From: Verrucomicrobiota bacterium
GTDB lineage: Bacteria > Verrucomicrobiota > Verrucomicrobiia > Limisphaerales > SIBE01
Length of the DNA: 37,334 nucleotides
Assembly: GCA_027623095.1 (NCBI GenBank)
Contig: JAQBVM010000024.1
Location: 1 to 37,334 of the forward strand
Direction: 5' to 3'
Shown: positions 17,903-26,266 of the stretch, one piece after another
Layout: each line of letters opens with the position of its first letter
Numbering within the stretch: position 1 is the first letter of the stretch
Notes under the pieces: model-generated
Databases searched by the model: none
Told to the model about the DNA's origin: nothing
The model's input: only the letters and a program-made list of their open reading frames with translations
Program-made: the position numbers and the translations under genes

Positions 17903-18344
17903 AGGGCGTATTCTATGCACTGAGGAATCGATTGGCTAGCGTGATGACAAGTTCGATGGAACCGGAATTCCGCGGATCCCTGGGTTCGCGGGAGTTTGGT
18001 GTCGCCTGCGGCATTGCGTCCTGCTCTTTCTCCTCGCCCCGCGCCGCCGGCGAGCCGAAGCGGCGCAATGGCGCGCCGCGCAGGCTGAAGGAACGAGGGG
18101 GGAGAGGACAGTGAAGAAAATTGTTCGGGGGTGGGGCGACACTCTGTGGAGCCCTGCTTTCTCTTGCGCTTGAATCCAGTCAGGGCTCGACAGAGTCTCG
18201 CCCCACCTTTGTTTATGGGTAGCGGCCCCCGTTCATCTGATGGAAAAACGGGAGCAATCGAGGAGCTTGACGCAACCCTGCGTGGCCCGAGGCATTGTGA
18301 AGGTGAACTTGCGGATAACACCGTGACTTGCTACGGTTGTCCGC
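17903..18344. other. Intergenic region with palindromic repeat
   Basis: This stretch lies between two divergently transcribed genes, the lipoprotein gene and the damaged Uma2 gene, and must hold both promoters. A GC-rich segment at about 18020-18110 is followed by the hairpin repeat at 18130-18207. No coding sequence is supported: the open frames across it are low in recognisable content and overlap on both strands. Confidence 0.55.
18130..18207. repeat. Hairpin repeat with 27-nt inverted arms
   Basis: The left arm at 18130-18156 (starting GGTGGGGCGACACTCTGTGG) pairs with the right arm at 18181-18207 at 25 of 27 positions, around a 24-nt loop. The left-arm sequence recurs, identical over all 27 nt, in opposite orientation at 31166-31192, so this belongs to a dispersed family. 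It looks like a REP- or MITE-type non-coding element. Any role in transcription termination or mobility is speculative. Confidence 0.75.
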
Positions 18345-18906
18345 ATGTCGGTTCCGACAAAACATCGCTTCAATGTGAAGCGAGTACTATCGCATGGCGG
18401 AAACTGGCGTTCTCCCGCCTGACGCGCGTGTGGAACTGCTCAATGGAGAAATCATCGATACGTCACGGATTGGCCCGTTTCGTGGAGGTGTCACCAATTA
18501 TATGGTGGAAATCCTAACGGCGGCTGCCAAAGGCCGATGGATGACGTTGGTTCAGAACCCGGTGCGTCTGGATGACCATTCCGAACCACAACCAGACCTT
18601 GGATTGCTCAAGCCATCTCCCGATTTTTACCGAAAGCGGCATCCGCAACCCGAAGATGTGTTCCTGTTGATTGAAATCTCTGACACCACTCTGGCGGCTG
18701 ATCGCGACGAAAAACTTCCCGCCTACGGACGCGCGGGCATCGCGGAAGTGTGGATCGTGAACCTCAACGAGGAAACGATTGAAATTTTTCGAGAGCCCCA
18801 CTTCACAGGCTACGCCACGAAAGCCGTTCTCCGCGCGGGTGAACAAGCCAAACCGTCGGCCTTCCCCGACGTTGCTGTGGACGTGGCTGAATTGCTGAAA
18901 CGGTAA
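18345..18906 (+). pseudogene. Uma2-family (DUF820) putative endonuclease with 5' frameshift
   Basis: The family-typical start MSVPTKHRFNV is encoded from the ATG at 18345, but the continuation EYYRMAETGVLPPDARVELL is in another frame. One base too many lies at about 18378-18382, and as written the first frame soon ends. An ATG at 18394 could start a 170-aa product lacking the first ~17 residues. The rest is intact, including the PD-(D/E)xK-type residues PQPDLG and LLIEISD. Uma2 proteins are predicted nucleases of unknown biological role, often in many copies in PVC and cyanobacterial genomes. The shift may be a sequencing error or genuine decay; the 170-aa form might still fold. Confidence 0.7.
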
Positions 18907-19365
18907 ACCTCTCCGGGCCGTTGCTCCACGGCCACGATATTGGCTTGGGGTATTTCCAGAACGAGATGGCGAAGCCGGAAAGCGTTCGGGGTCGGCCGCC
19001 GCTCATCAAAATGGATGAGGAGGTGAAAATGCTTTTCAATCTGTAGGAGACGACGTCAGGAGATTCTGGTATTTGTTTTTTCATCACTTAACCGAAGGAC
19101 AGGGAAATAGAATGAGTCTCGTCACCTCGTCTCCTACAAATTGGTTTTCGGCGTCGGACCCGAGGAAATCCGTGTCAGAGAGTAGAATGCCACAAACTTG
19201 TCCCTCGGATCCTGCGCCTGCAGGCGATGTTTCACACTGGAGCTGCATTGTAGTGAACTCCAGGTTCGTTCAGCGCCGCTTTCGCCATTCAACTCGATCT
19301 CCAATCGATGGCGATTCTTTCTTGGATCATCGCTCCGGACTCAGCGAGCCTCGATCAGACGTTCG
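18907..19365. other. Intergenic region with MITE-like element
   Basis: No gene is supported here. A short frame ending at about 19046 reads MAKPESVRGRPPLIKMDEEV and then a few more residues before a stop. I do not recognise it; at 26 residues it is more likely a remnant than a gene. The inverted-repeat element at 19042-19138 begins at its 3' end. From 19140 to 19365 nothing recognisable was seen. Confidence 0.5.
19042..19138. repeat. 97-bp MITE-like element with terminal inverted repeats
   Basis: TGTAGGAGACGA at 19042-19053 is the exact reverse complement of TCGTCTCCTACA at 19127-19138. The inverted match continues imperfectly to about 22 nt on each side. The AT-richer centre includes a run of six Ts. 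Small size, terminal inverted repeats and no coding capacity fit a miniature inverted-repeat transposable element. I believe similar sequences occur in related genomes, but this was not checked. No clear target-site duplication is visible. Confidence 0.65.
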
Positions 19366-19569
19366 TCAGACGAACTGCCAAAGCGCGATCGGCGCGCCCT
19401 GCGGGTCGGCAACGCCGTCGAAGCGACCCTTGCCCGGAATCTCGGTGATCGGCATGCAGAGATGCGCGCCTAACGCCTGCGCCTTCTCGACCGCGGCCTC
19501 GAGGTCCTCGACGGTGATGTAGTTGATCCACATGGTCGGGGCGTCCGCCAAAAGTGAATCACTGACCAA
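19366..19569 (-). pseudogene. Glyoxalase/VOC-fold gene fragment (C-terminal half)
   Basis: The 67-codon frame contains WINYITVEDLEAAVEKAQAL and GRFDGVADPQGAPIALWQF, which match the second beta-alpha-beta-beta-beta module of vicinal-oxygen-chelate proteins (glyoxalase/bleomycin-resistance fold). Full proteins are about 115-150 residues with two such modules per metal site; the first module is missing. The preceding sequence on this strand is unrelated. It is a truncated remnant unless a very short product is made. Confidence 0.6.
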
Positions 19570-19625
19570 TTGAGCAACGTTCTTCTACATAACAGTTAGC
19601 ACAATCAAAGTTCCATTCCTTAGCC

Positions 19626-20267
19626 ATGAAAGTACTTGTCCGTTTTGTTTCCTTCCTATTGCTCGTGACCTCTGTCCGTGGGGCTGAGGATGAATCCCAG
19701 CCTCCGCCGAATGCAGCCGCCACGCCGAGAGCCAGACGGCCGGATCCAACGGGCTTGCAGATCGGCGAGAACAAGGCGACTCCGGTGGAGCGAATCAAGA
19801 CGATGAAGGATTTCAACGTGGAGCTGCTCTACTCCGTGCCCGGCGGGAATCAAGGTTCGTGGGTAAATCTCTGTGCGGATGACAACGGCCGCATCTACGC
19901 CAGCGATCAATACGGCGGCCTCTATCGTTTCACAGCGCCGCCAATTGGGAAGGTGCTGAGGCCGCGGGACATCACGAAAGTCCCGGCCAGCGTCCGCGCC
20001 ATCAACGGGATGGTCTTCGCGTTTGGAGTTCTCTACGTGGGTGTGAACGATTACGAACGCAAATTTCAGAGCGGCCTCTATCGCCTCACCGACAGCGATC
20101 GCGACGACCAGCTCGACAAGGTGGAACTGCTGCGGGCGATTGAATCCAGCAAGGTTTCCCCCATGCCGGCCATGCTGCTGAACCTGCTCACCAAGGAAGA
20201 AATCCTCGACCTCCTCGCCTACGTGCTCAGCGGCGGGAACAAAGACAATCCGGTATTCAAACTGTAA
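19626..20267 (+). CDS. Internally deleted sugar-dehydrogenase/cytochrome-type exported protein
   Basis: The 213-aa product has a signal peptide (MKVLVRFVSFLLLVTSVRGA). It then begins like the large PVC membrane-bound dehydrogenase/heme-binding proteins: residues about 60-170 (FNVELLYSVPGGNQGSWVNL, IYASDQYGGLYR, LYRLTDSDRDDQLDKVELL) match the first propeller blades. At about residue 180 it jumps directly to the far C-terminal cytochrome end (SPMPAMLLNLLTKEEILDLL, then AYVLSGG). In the family these segments are separated by several hundred residues that include the rest of the propeller and a CxxCH heme site; no CxxCH is present here. The junction keeps the reading frame. It is 44 nt upstream of the DUF1549/1553 gene and likely co-transcribed. 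Enzyme activity is unlikely; it may be a decaying gene or an assembly deletion. Confidence 0.7.
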   Translation: MKVLVRFVSFLLLVTSVRGAEDESQPPPNAAATPRARRPDPTGLQIGENKATPVERIKTMKDFNVELLYSVPGGNQGSWVNLCADDNGRIYASDQYGGLYRFTAPPIGKVLRPRDITKVPASVRAINGMVFAFGVLYVGVNDYERKFQSGLYRLTDSDRDDQLDKVELLRAIESSKVSPMPAMLLNLLTKEEILDLLAYVLSGGNKDNPVFKL

Positions 20268-20311
20268 TTGGGTAATAGCCTTGCGCCGGCAAATCGGATA
20301 GCTTCCTGAAA

Positions 20312-23257
20312 ATGAATCATCCCGCCGTTGTCATTGCGATGCTTCTATTCGCCGAATCACTGGCGTCGTCGGCCGAGGACGCGGTGTCTCAAAAGGCTCA
20401 TGCGGTGCTGAAGGGGGACTGCTTTCAGTGCCACAGCCACGCCTCGGGCAATCGGGGGATGATTACCGAAGAAGACCGGCAGTGGTGGGCGTTTCAACCG
20501 GTGAAGAGTTTCACTCCGCCCAGTGTCGGGAACAGCGCGATGATCCAGAATGAAGTCGATCGCTTCATCATGGCACGTTTGGAACAGGAAAACCTTCCGC
20601 CATCGACCCCTGCGGATCGCGCCGTGCTGATTCGCCGGGTGACCTTCGACCTGACCGGGCTGCCTCCCACGCCGGAGGAAGTGAGTGCGTTCATCGCCGA
20701 CAAATCCCCAAACGCCTATGAGAGCTTAGTGGATCGATTGCTGGCCAGTCCGCATTATGGTGAACGCATGGCGCGACACTGGCTGGACCTCGTGCGGTAT
20801 GCCGATGGTGATGGTTATCGCGCGGATGAATACCGGCCTGACGCGTGGCGGTACCGCGATTACGTCATCCGCTCGTTCAATGACGACAAGCCCTACGACC
20901 GATTCGTCCAGGAACAACTGGCCGGAGATGAATTGTTTCCCGACGATCCCGATGCCATCATTGCCACCGGTTATCTGCGTCACGGCATCTACGAATGGAA
21001 TGCCCGCGATGTGCGGGGCCAGTGGGACTACATTCTCGATGACTTGACCGACACCACCGGCGATGTGTTTTTCGGGCTCGGCTTGCAATGCGCGCGCTGC
21101 CACGACCACAAGTTTGATCCGATATTGCAGCGCGACTATTTCCGATTGCGCGCTTTCTTCGCGCCTTTCCAACCCGGCGACCGAGTGGCGGCAACGGATG
21201 CCGAGCTGGCTGCGCAGTCCGGGAAGATGAAGGGGTGGGAGGATGAGACCTCCGAGTTGCGCGCCGAGCTGGCTGCGCTGGAGCAGCCCTATCTGGACAA
21301 GGCCGAGAAAATCGCGGTGGACCGTTTTCCCGAGGACATTCAGGCGATGATTCGCAAGCCAGCCGCCGAACGCGAACCATTCGAAGAACAGCTCGCCGAG
21401 CTGGCGTGGCGGCAGGTCATTTACGACTGGGAGCGCGTGGACGGCACCTTCAAGGGCGAGGACAAGGAGCGAATTCTCGCGTTGCGCCGTGAACTCGCCG
21501 AATTGAGCAAGTCCAAGCCCGCGCCTTTGCCGGTGGCTTTCGCGGCGTCGGACGTCGGATCGGTTGCGCCACCCGTTTACATTCCGAAAAAGCAATTTCT
21601 CGGGGACATCGAACCGGGCGTGCTCACGCTGCTCGACCCAAATCCGGCCGAGGTCATTCCTTTGCCCAACAGCACGGGCCGCCGCAGCGCGCTGGCCCGA
21701 TGGCTCACCACGCCCGGCAATCCGCTTACCGCGCGCGTCATTGTCAATCGCGCATGGCAACAGCGTTTTGGTCGCGGACTCGCGGCTAACACCAGTGACT
21801 TCGGCATGTTGGGGGAGCCGCCATCGCATCCGGAACTTCTCGACTGGCTGGCGGGCTGGTTCGTGCGGGAAGGCTGGTCGCTGAAGAAGCTGAATCGCCT
21901 GCTGGTGACCAGCGCTGCCTACCGTCGAAGCAGCGAGCATCCGGCACCGGAAGCGGGCAGGCTCCAGGATCCGCAGAATCGGCTTGTCTGGCGCTGGCGG
22001 CCACGGCGGCTGGAAGCCGAGCAACTTCGTGATGCAATGCTCGCGGTCAGCGGTGAATTGGAACCGGTGACCGGCGGGCCCGGTGTCACGCCCGACGTGC
22101 CGCGCCGCACCATTTTCACCCGCTTCATGCGAAACACGCGCGATCCGCTTGCCGATGTCTTTGATGCCCCGTTGTGGTTTGGGAGCGCGGCGTCGCGCGA
22201 CACCACAACCACGCCTATCCAGTCATTGCTGCTGGCAAACAGTGCCGCGTTGCGGACCCGCGGTCGCGCCTTCGCCGCGCGCCTGGAACTGGCCGAACCG
22301 AACGACATCCCTTCGCAGGTTCAACTGGCTTACAAACTCGCGTTCGGACGGGAGGCCCGGCCTCAGGAAGTTGAAGCGGCGGAGCAATTCCTGACCCAAC
22401 AAGCCGCACTGGCCGACTTCACGCGGCTGGCCTCCGGTCAGGCGAGTTTTGTGCCGGGAAACGTTCCCTATCGCGACGGGCAGGCGGCGTTTATTGAACC
22501 GGACAGTGAACAGATGAAGTTTCGCGTGAGAGACAGCGCCGGTTTGCCGCCGCCGGGCGCATTCACGATCGAGGCTTTCATCGTGCCGAGGTCGGTGGCG
22601 GATTCGGGCAGTCTTCGGACCATCGCGGCAAAGTGGGATGGCGACACCCGGGGCCCCGGCTGGACACTCGGGATTACCGGCCTGAAATCCCGCCGCAAAC
22701 CACTCACACTGGCCCTGCAACTCGTCGGCAAACACCGGGATGATCATCGGGGCGAGCAGGCTGTCTTTTCCGATCTCGGCGTGCAAATGAACAAACCTTA
22801 CTTTATCGCCGCAGCCATCACACCCGCCACTCAGGCGGCGCCCGGCCGGGTCTTCTTTGTGTTGAAGGATCTTTCCAATGACGACGAACCGTTGCTCACC
22901 GCCACGATCGAACACGAGGTCACCGGGGATTGGAATAATGAACTTCCTCTGACGATTGGCGCGCGTTCTGGATCGAACCCCAATTCGTTTCATGGAATGA
23001 TCGATGACGTGCGGCTCTCGGGCACTGCATTGCCGGCGTCCGCGATGCTTTACACGATGGAATCGATCGGCGACGCAACGCTGGCCTACTGGCGTTTCGA
23101 AGCGAAGCCCGATGTCTTTGCCGATGCCAGCGGCCACGGGCACGCCCTCGCCCGCCCCTCGGCCCGTCCTGTCCAGGCGCTCACCCCGGAGCGGGCCGCC
23201 CTCGGCGATTTCTGCCACGCCCTGCTCAACAGCAGCGAATTCCTGTACATCGAATGA
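20312..23257 (+). CDS. DUF1549/DUF1553 (PSCyt2/PSD1) exported protein with LamG insertion
   Basis: The 981-aa protein starts with a signal peptide (MNHPAVVIAMLLFAESLASS) and a c-type heme motif C37-FQCH. The PSCyt2/DUF1549 domain spans about 75-300 (EVDRFIMARLEQENL, LTGLPPTPEEV, LLASPHYGERMARHWLDLVR, and a second heme-like motif CARCHDHKFDP near 260). DUF1553/PSD1 covers about 460-720 (ARVIVNRAWQQRFGRGL, SHPELLDWLAGWFVREGW). A LamG/concanavalin-like module (about 735-935, including FTIEAFIVPRSVADSGSL and MIDDVRLSGTAL) is inserted before the DUF1553 end, GDFCHALLNSSEFLYIE. The N-terminal PSCyt1 domain is shortened: after CFQCHSHASG the protein passes straight to the linker ITEEDRQWWAFQPV, without the usual distal Met-Pro ligand region. 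These proteins are abundant in PVC bacteria, with electron-transfer or carbohydrate roles proposed but unproven. The stop overlaps the DUF1501 start (ATGA). Confidence 0.92.
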   Translation: MNHPAVVIAMLLFAESLASSAEDAVSQKAHAVLKGDCFQCHSHASGNRGMITEEDRQWWAFQPVKSFTPPSVGNSAMIQNEVDRFIMARLEQENLPPSTPADRAVLIRRVTFDLTGLPPTPEEVSAFIADKSPNAYESLVDRLLASPHYGERMARHWLDLVRYADGDGYRADEYRPDAWRYRDYVIRSFNDDKPYDRFVQEQLAGDELFPDDPDAIIATGYLRHGIYEWNARDVRGQWDYILDDLTDTTGDVFFGLGLQCARCHDHKFDPILQRDYFRLRAFFAPFQPGDRVAATDAELAAQSGKMKGWEDETSELRAELAALEQPYLDKAEKIAVDRFPEDIQAMIRKPAAEREPFEEQLAELAWRQVIYDWERVDGTFKGEDKERILALRRELAELSKSKPAPLPVAFAASDVGSVAPPVYIPKKQFLGDIEPGVLTLLDPNPAEVIPLPNSTGRRSALARWLTTPGNPLTARVIVNRAWQQRFGRGLAANTSDFGMLGEPPSHPELLDWLAGWFVREGWSLKKLNRLLVTSAAYRRSSEHPAPEAGRLQDPQNRLVWRWRPRRLEAEQLRDAMLAVSGELEPVTGGPGVTPDVPRRTIFTRFMRNTRDPLADVFDAPLWFGSAASRDTTTTPIQSLLLANSAALRTRGRAFAARLELAEPNDIPSQVQLAYKLAFGREARPQEVEAAEQFLTQQAALADFTRLASGQASFVPGNVPYRDGQAAFIEPDSEQMKFRVRDSAGLPPPGAFTIEAFIVPRSVADSGSLRTIAAKWDGDTRGPGWTLGITGLKSRRKPLTLALQLVGKHRDDHRGEQAVFSDLGVQMNKPYFIAAAITPATQAAPGRVFFVLKDLSNDDEPLLTATIEHEVTGDWNNELPLTIGARSGSNPNSFHGMIDDVRLSGTALPASAMLYTMESIGDATLAYWRFEAKPDVFADASGHGHALARPSARPVQALTPERAALGDFCHALLNSSEFLYIE

Positions 23258-24696
23258 ACACTCGCGATCCACGTTGTCATCGTTACGAGCGCCCCTCGTC
23301 ACGGCGCGATTTTCTTTACCGCTCGGGCGTTGGGCTTGGCGCCATTGCCCTTCAAAGCCTGCTGGCACGCAAGGCTGAGGCGGCATTGACCACACTTGTG
23401 TCGCCTTTGGCAGCCCGGAATCCGCAGTTCCGGCCGCGGGCGAAGAACGTCATTTTCCTGTTCATGGAAGGCGGTCCATCGCATCTCGATCTCTTCGATC
23501 CAAAACCGTTGCTCAACAAACTGGCCGGGCAGCCGCTGCCGGACAGTTTCGGTTCCGTTCTCACTGCCATGGGCGAAAGCAAATCCCCGCTGCTCGCCAG
23601 TCAACGTCAGTGGAAACAGCACGGCGGGAGCGGCCTGTGGGTGAGCGACTGGTTACCCCACATTGCGCAATGCGCCGATGACTTGTCGGTAGTCCGTTCC
23701 TGTTGGTCGAATGGCATTAACCACAGCGCCGGCGTCTGCCAGATGAACACCGGATCCATTCTCGGCGGACGCCCGTCACTTGGCTCATGGGTCTCGTACG
23801 GATTGGGAACGGAGAACACGGACCTGCCAGCCTTTGTGGTATTGCAGGACAACCAGTCAAGCGTGGTCAACGGTCCGCGCAACTGGGGCGCAGGATTCAT
23901 GCCCGCCGTTTATCAGGGCACGCGTTTGCAGGGAGGCAGCGAGCCGATCCCGAACCTTAACACGCCCGACGCGTACACAGCCGCTCAGCAGGAAACCAGG
24001 CTGAATTTCATCAATTCGTTGAACCGTGATTACGCGGCGCGTTTCCCGGATCAAACGGAACTCGCCGCGCGCCTCACCAGTTACGAACTTGCCTATCGGA
24101 TGCAGGCCGCCGCGCCAACCGCTGTGGATCTCGCCGGCGAGAGCGCCGCCACGAAATCACTGTACGGGTTCGATCGCAAAGAAACTGCGGAGATGGGACG
24201 CCTTTGCCTGCTGTCCCGCCGGCTGGTCGAACGCGGAGTGCGCTTCGTGCAGGTTTACAGCGGCGCCGGCAGCAAATGGGATTCGCATACCGGGATGGAA
24301 AAGAACCATGGCGCACTCTGCGCCGGAATGGACCAGCCGGTGGCCGCGTTGCTTCGCGACTTGAAAGCGCGCGGCATGATGGACGAAACGCTGGTCGTCT
24401 GGGGCGGCGAGTTTGGCCGCACGCCCATGAGTGAAAAGGGCGATGGCCGCGACCACAACCCCACCGGCTTCACGATGTGGTTTGCGGGTGGTGGCGTGAA
24501 AGGCGGGCAGACCATCGGCAGCACCGACGAACTCGGACTGCACGCGGTGGAAGACCGGCTGCACGTGCACGACCTGCACGCCACGATCCTCTGGCTCCTT
24601 GGCTTGGACAACATGGGCCTCGTTTACAAATACAAGGGCCGTCCCGAACGCCCGACTTTGAACGAAGGCAATCCGTTCAGGCGGATTGCGGCTTGA
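23254..24696 (+). CDS. DUF1501 protein, Tat-exported, alkaline-phosphatase-superfamily-like
   Basis: The 480-aa protein opens with a twin-arginine signal (SSRRDFLYRSGVGLGAIALQ; R17-R18). The DUF1501 pattern follows: NVIFLFMEGGPSHLDLFDPK near 65-85, then DNQSS, NWGAGFMP and VWGGEFGRTPMSEKGDGRDHNPTGF cut short near 385-395, and a C-terminal HVHDLHATILWLLG. Asp and His residues in these motifs resemble the metal-binding set of sulfatase/alkaline-phosphatase folds. DUF1501 genes almost always follow DUF1549/1553 genes in PVC genomes, as here, and are probably co-exported partners. The ATG overlaps the upstream stop by 4 nt, indicating translational coupling. The substrate is unknown. Confidence 0.93.
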   Translation: MNTRDPRCHRYERPSSRRDFLYRSGVGLGAIALQSLLARKAEAALTTLVSPLAARNPQFRPRAKNVIFLFMEGGPSHLDLFDPKPLLNKLAGQPLPDSFGSVLTAMGESKSPLLASQRQWKQHGGSGLWVSDWLPHIAQCADDLSVVRSCWSNGINHSAGVCQMNTGSILGGRPSLGSWVSYGLGTENTDLPAFVVLQDNQSSVVNGPRNWGAGFMPAVYQGTRLQGGSEPIPNLNTPDAYTAAQQETRLNFINSLNRDYAARFPDQTELAARLTSYELAYRMQAAAPTAVDLAGESAATKSLYGFDRKETAEMGRLCLLSRRLVERGVRFVQVYSGAGSKWDSHTGMEKNHGALCAGMDQPVAALLRDLKARGMMDETLVVWGGEFGRTPMSEKGDGRDHNPTGFTMWFAGGGVKGGQTIGSTDELGLHAVEDRLHVHDLHATILWLLGLDNMGLVYKYKGRPERPTLNEGNPFRRIAA

Positions 24697-24803
24697 ATTA
24701 AACCCAGGGTTTTGAACCGGAAGAAATTGCCTTTCTACCTTTGCAATCGCTCAAATCCCCACTCCGACCGATGTGCCCCAGCTAATGACACCGTAGCATA
24801 ACC

Positions 24804-25979
24804 ATGAACACGACTCCTTCCCTCAACCGTCGCAATTTCACCAAGACCGCTCTGCTCGCGGGAGCCGCTCTGGCAGCGGGTACGATTTCAACACCCGGTG
24901 CGGATGCGCCGGTGAAACGCATTCGCACCGGGCTGATCGGTTGCGGCAGTGTTTCCAACCAGTACCTGCCGCAGCTGGCGCGATCGCCGTTTGTTGAAGT
25001 CGTGAGTCTCTGCGACATCAAACCCGAGCGCGCCCGACGGCAGACGGAACGGTTTAAAGTGGCGCATCACTATCCGCATATTGACGCGATGCTGGCCGGC
25101 GAGCCGTTTGATTTCCTCGTTGATACAACCGACATGCAGGCGCACGAGAAGATCAATGGCCAGGCTCTCGAAGCGGGAAAACATGTGTGGAGCGAGAAGC
25201 CGATTGCCAACACTCTCGCCGCCGGCCAGGAGCTCCTGCGGGTTGCGAACAAGAAAGGGATACGGCTTTGGGGAGCGCCCATTACCGTCCAGAGTCCTCA
25301 GTTTGCGTTCATGGCGAAACAACTCGCTGCACGGAAGCTCGGACGTGTGGCGGCGGCCCATGCGAATTACGGACACGAAGGACCGGATTGGTCCGCGTTC
25401 TTCTACGAGAAGGGCGGCGGCTCCATGCCGGATCTGGCGGTTTACAATCTCACTTCGCTCAGCGGTTTGCTCGGTCCGGTCAAACACGTGACGGCAATGG
25501 TCAGCATCGTGACACCGGAACGCACCGTCGGCGACAAAGGCAGGATTCGAGTCACGGAGGAGGACAATGCGATGGTGCTGATGGATCACGGGAATGGTGT
25601 TATCTCGCACGTGCAGTCCGGTTTTAATTACTTCAACCCAAATGGCCATGAGGGCCGCAACGAAACCCGGCACACGATTTCCATTGTTGGCTCGGCCGGT
25701 TTTATGGGAATGGTCGGCTACGACTGGGAACCGCTTGGCGTGGACCTTGCGACCCAAGATGCGCCCACGCTCGAACGTCACGCGACGGACGCCAAGGGTT
25801 ATGCCTGGCAGCAAGGCGCAACACTCGCGGCGGAATGTCTGGTGACGGGGCAAGAATTGCTTGTGACTCCGGAGCATGCGCTGCACGTCCTGGATATCAT
25901 TACCGCGGCACGGGAATCGGGAGCTTCCGGAAAACGGATTCCGCTCACATCCACGTTCAAATGGCCAATCGTGAGTTGA
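24804..25979 (+). CDS. Tat-exported Gfo/Idh/MocA-family oxidoreductase
   Basis: The 391-aa protein begins with a twin-arginine signal (LNRRNFTKTALLAGAALAAG; R9-R10). The NAD(P)-binding Rossmann motif GLIGCGSVSNQYL is at about 44-56, VVSLCDIKPERA marks the second strand, and the family signature WSEKPIAN is near 130. The C-terminal half is the alpha/beta dimerisation and substrate domain (MPDLAVYNLTSLSGLLGPVK). Members oxidise or epimerise sugars and inositols, and exported members with a tightly bound cofactor resemble glucose-fructose oxidoreductase and glycosidase-like Gfo enzymes. It lies 107 nt after the DUF1501 gene on the same strand and probably ends this operon. The substrate cannot be read from sequence. 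Confidence 0.92.
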   Translation: MNTTPSLNRRNFTKTALLAGAALAAGTISTPGADAPVKRIRTGLIGCGSVSNQYLPQLARSPFVEVVSLCDIKPERARRQTERFKVAHHYPHIDAMLAGEPFDFLVDTTDMQAHEKINGQALEAGKHVWSEKPIANTLAAGQELLRVANKKGIRLWGAPITVQSPQFAFMAKQLAARKLGRVAAAHANYGHEGPDWSAFFYEKGGGSMPDLAVYNLTSLSGLLGPVKHVTAMVSIVTPERTVGDKGRIRVTEEDNAMVLMDHGNGVISHVQSGFNYFNPNGHEGRNETRHTISIVGSAGFMGMVGYDWEPLGVDLATQDAPTLERHATDAKGYAWQQGATLAAECLVTGQELLVTPEHALHVLDIITAARESGASGKRIPLTSTFKWPIVS

Positions 25980-26266
25980 GTTACGGTTTCTGTTCTCCAA
26001 ATGGCGAAAATTCCGGTGGCAGCGAATCCAAGGTTCGATCAACGCAGCCTATCCGGAATAGGAGCGCGGAGCGGCGGTTCGCGTGGATCGATTGTTCGGC
26101 GATGTCAGCAAGATACTCAACTCGGACAAACCTCTCCTCCCTCAAAAGTAAATGCCATTATGTTCCAGGGCTGGCGTTGCTCGCATGGGCCATCTCTATC
26201 GCAGCAATACGGAACAGATCGAGAATCGCAATTCCTTTGTCGGTTTGCACAACCACCACACCGCCG
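25980..26266. other. Intergenic region between oxidoreductase and ankyrin genes
   Basis: No gene is supported. On the minus strand a stretch at about 26180-26250 reads VVVQTDKGIAILDLFRIAAI in an uninterrupted but startless frame. I cannot assign it to a family. It may be the remnant into which the ankyrin gene was truncated. No terminator hairpin with a T-run follows the oxidoreductase stop. Confidence 0.4.

Noticed and set aside
20726-22024. 432-codon minus-strand frame
   Set aside because: It lies wholly inside the well-supported DUF1549/DUF1553 gene and has no recognisable content.
22223-23395. 390-codon minus-strand frame
   Set aside because: Antisense to the LamG part of the DUF1553 gene and the DUF1501 start; no domain or signal.
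24888-26042. 384-codon minus-strand frame
   Set aside because: Antisense to the Gfo/Idh/MocA gene, whose Rossmann and EKP motifs are clear.
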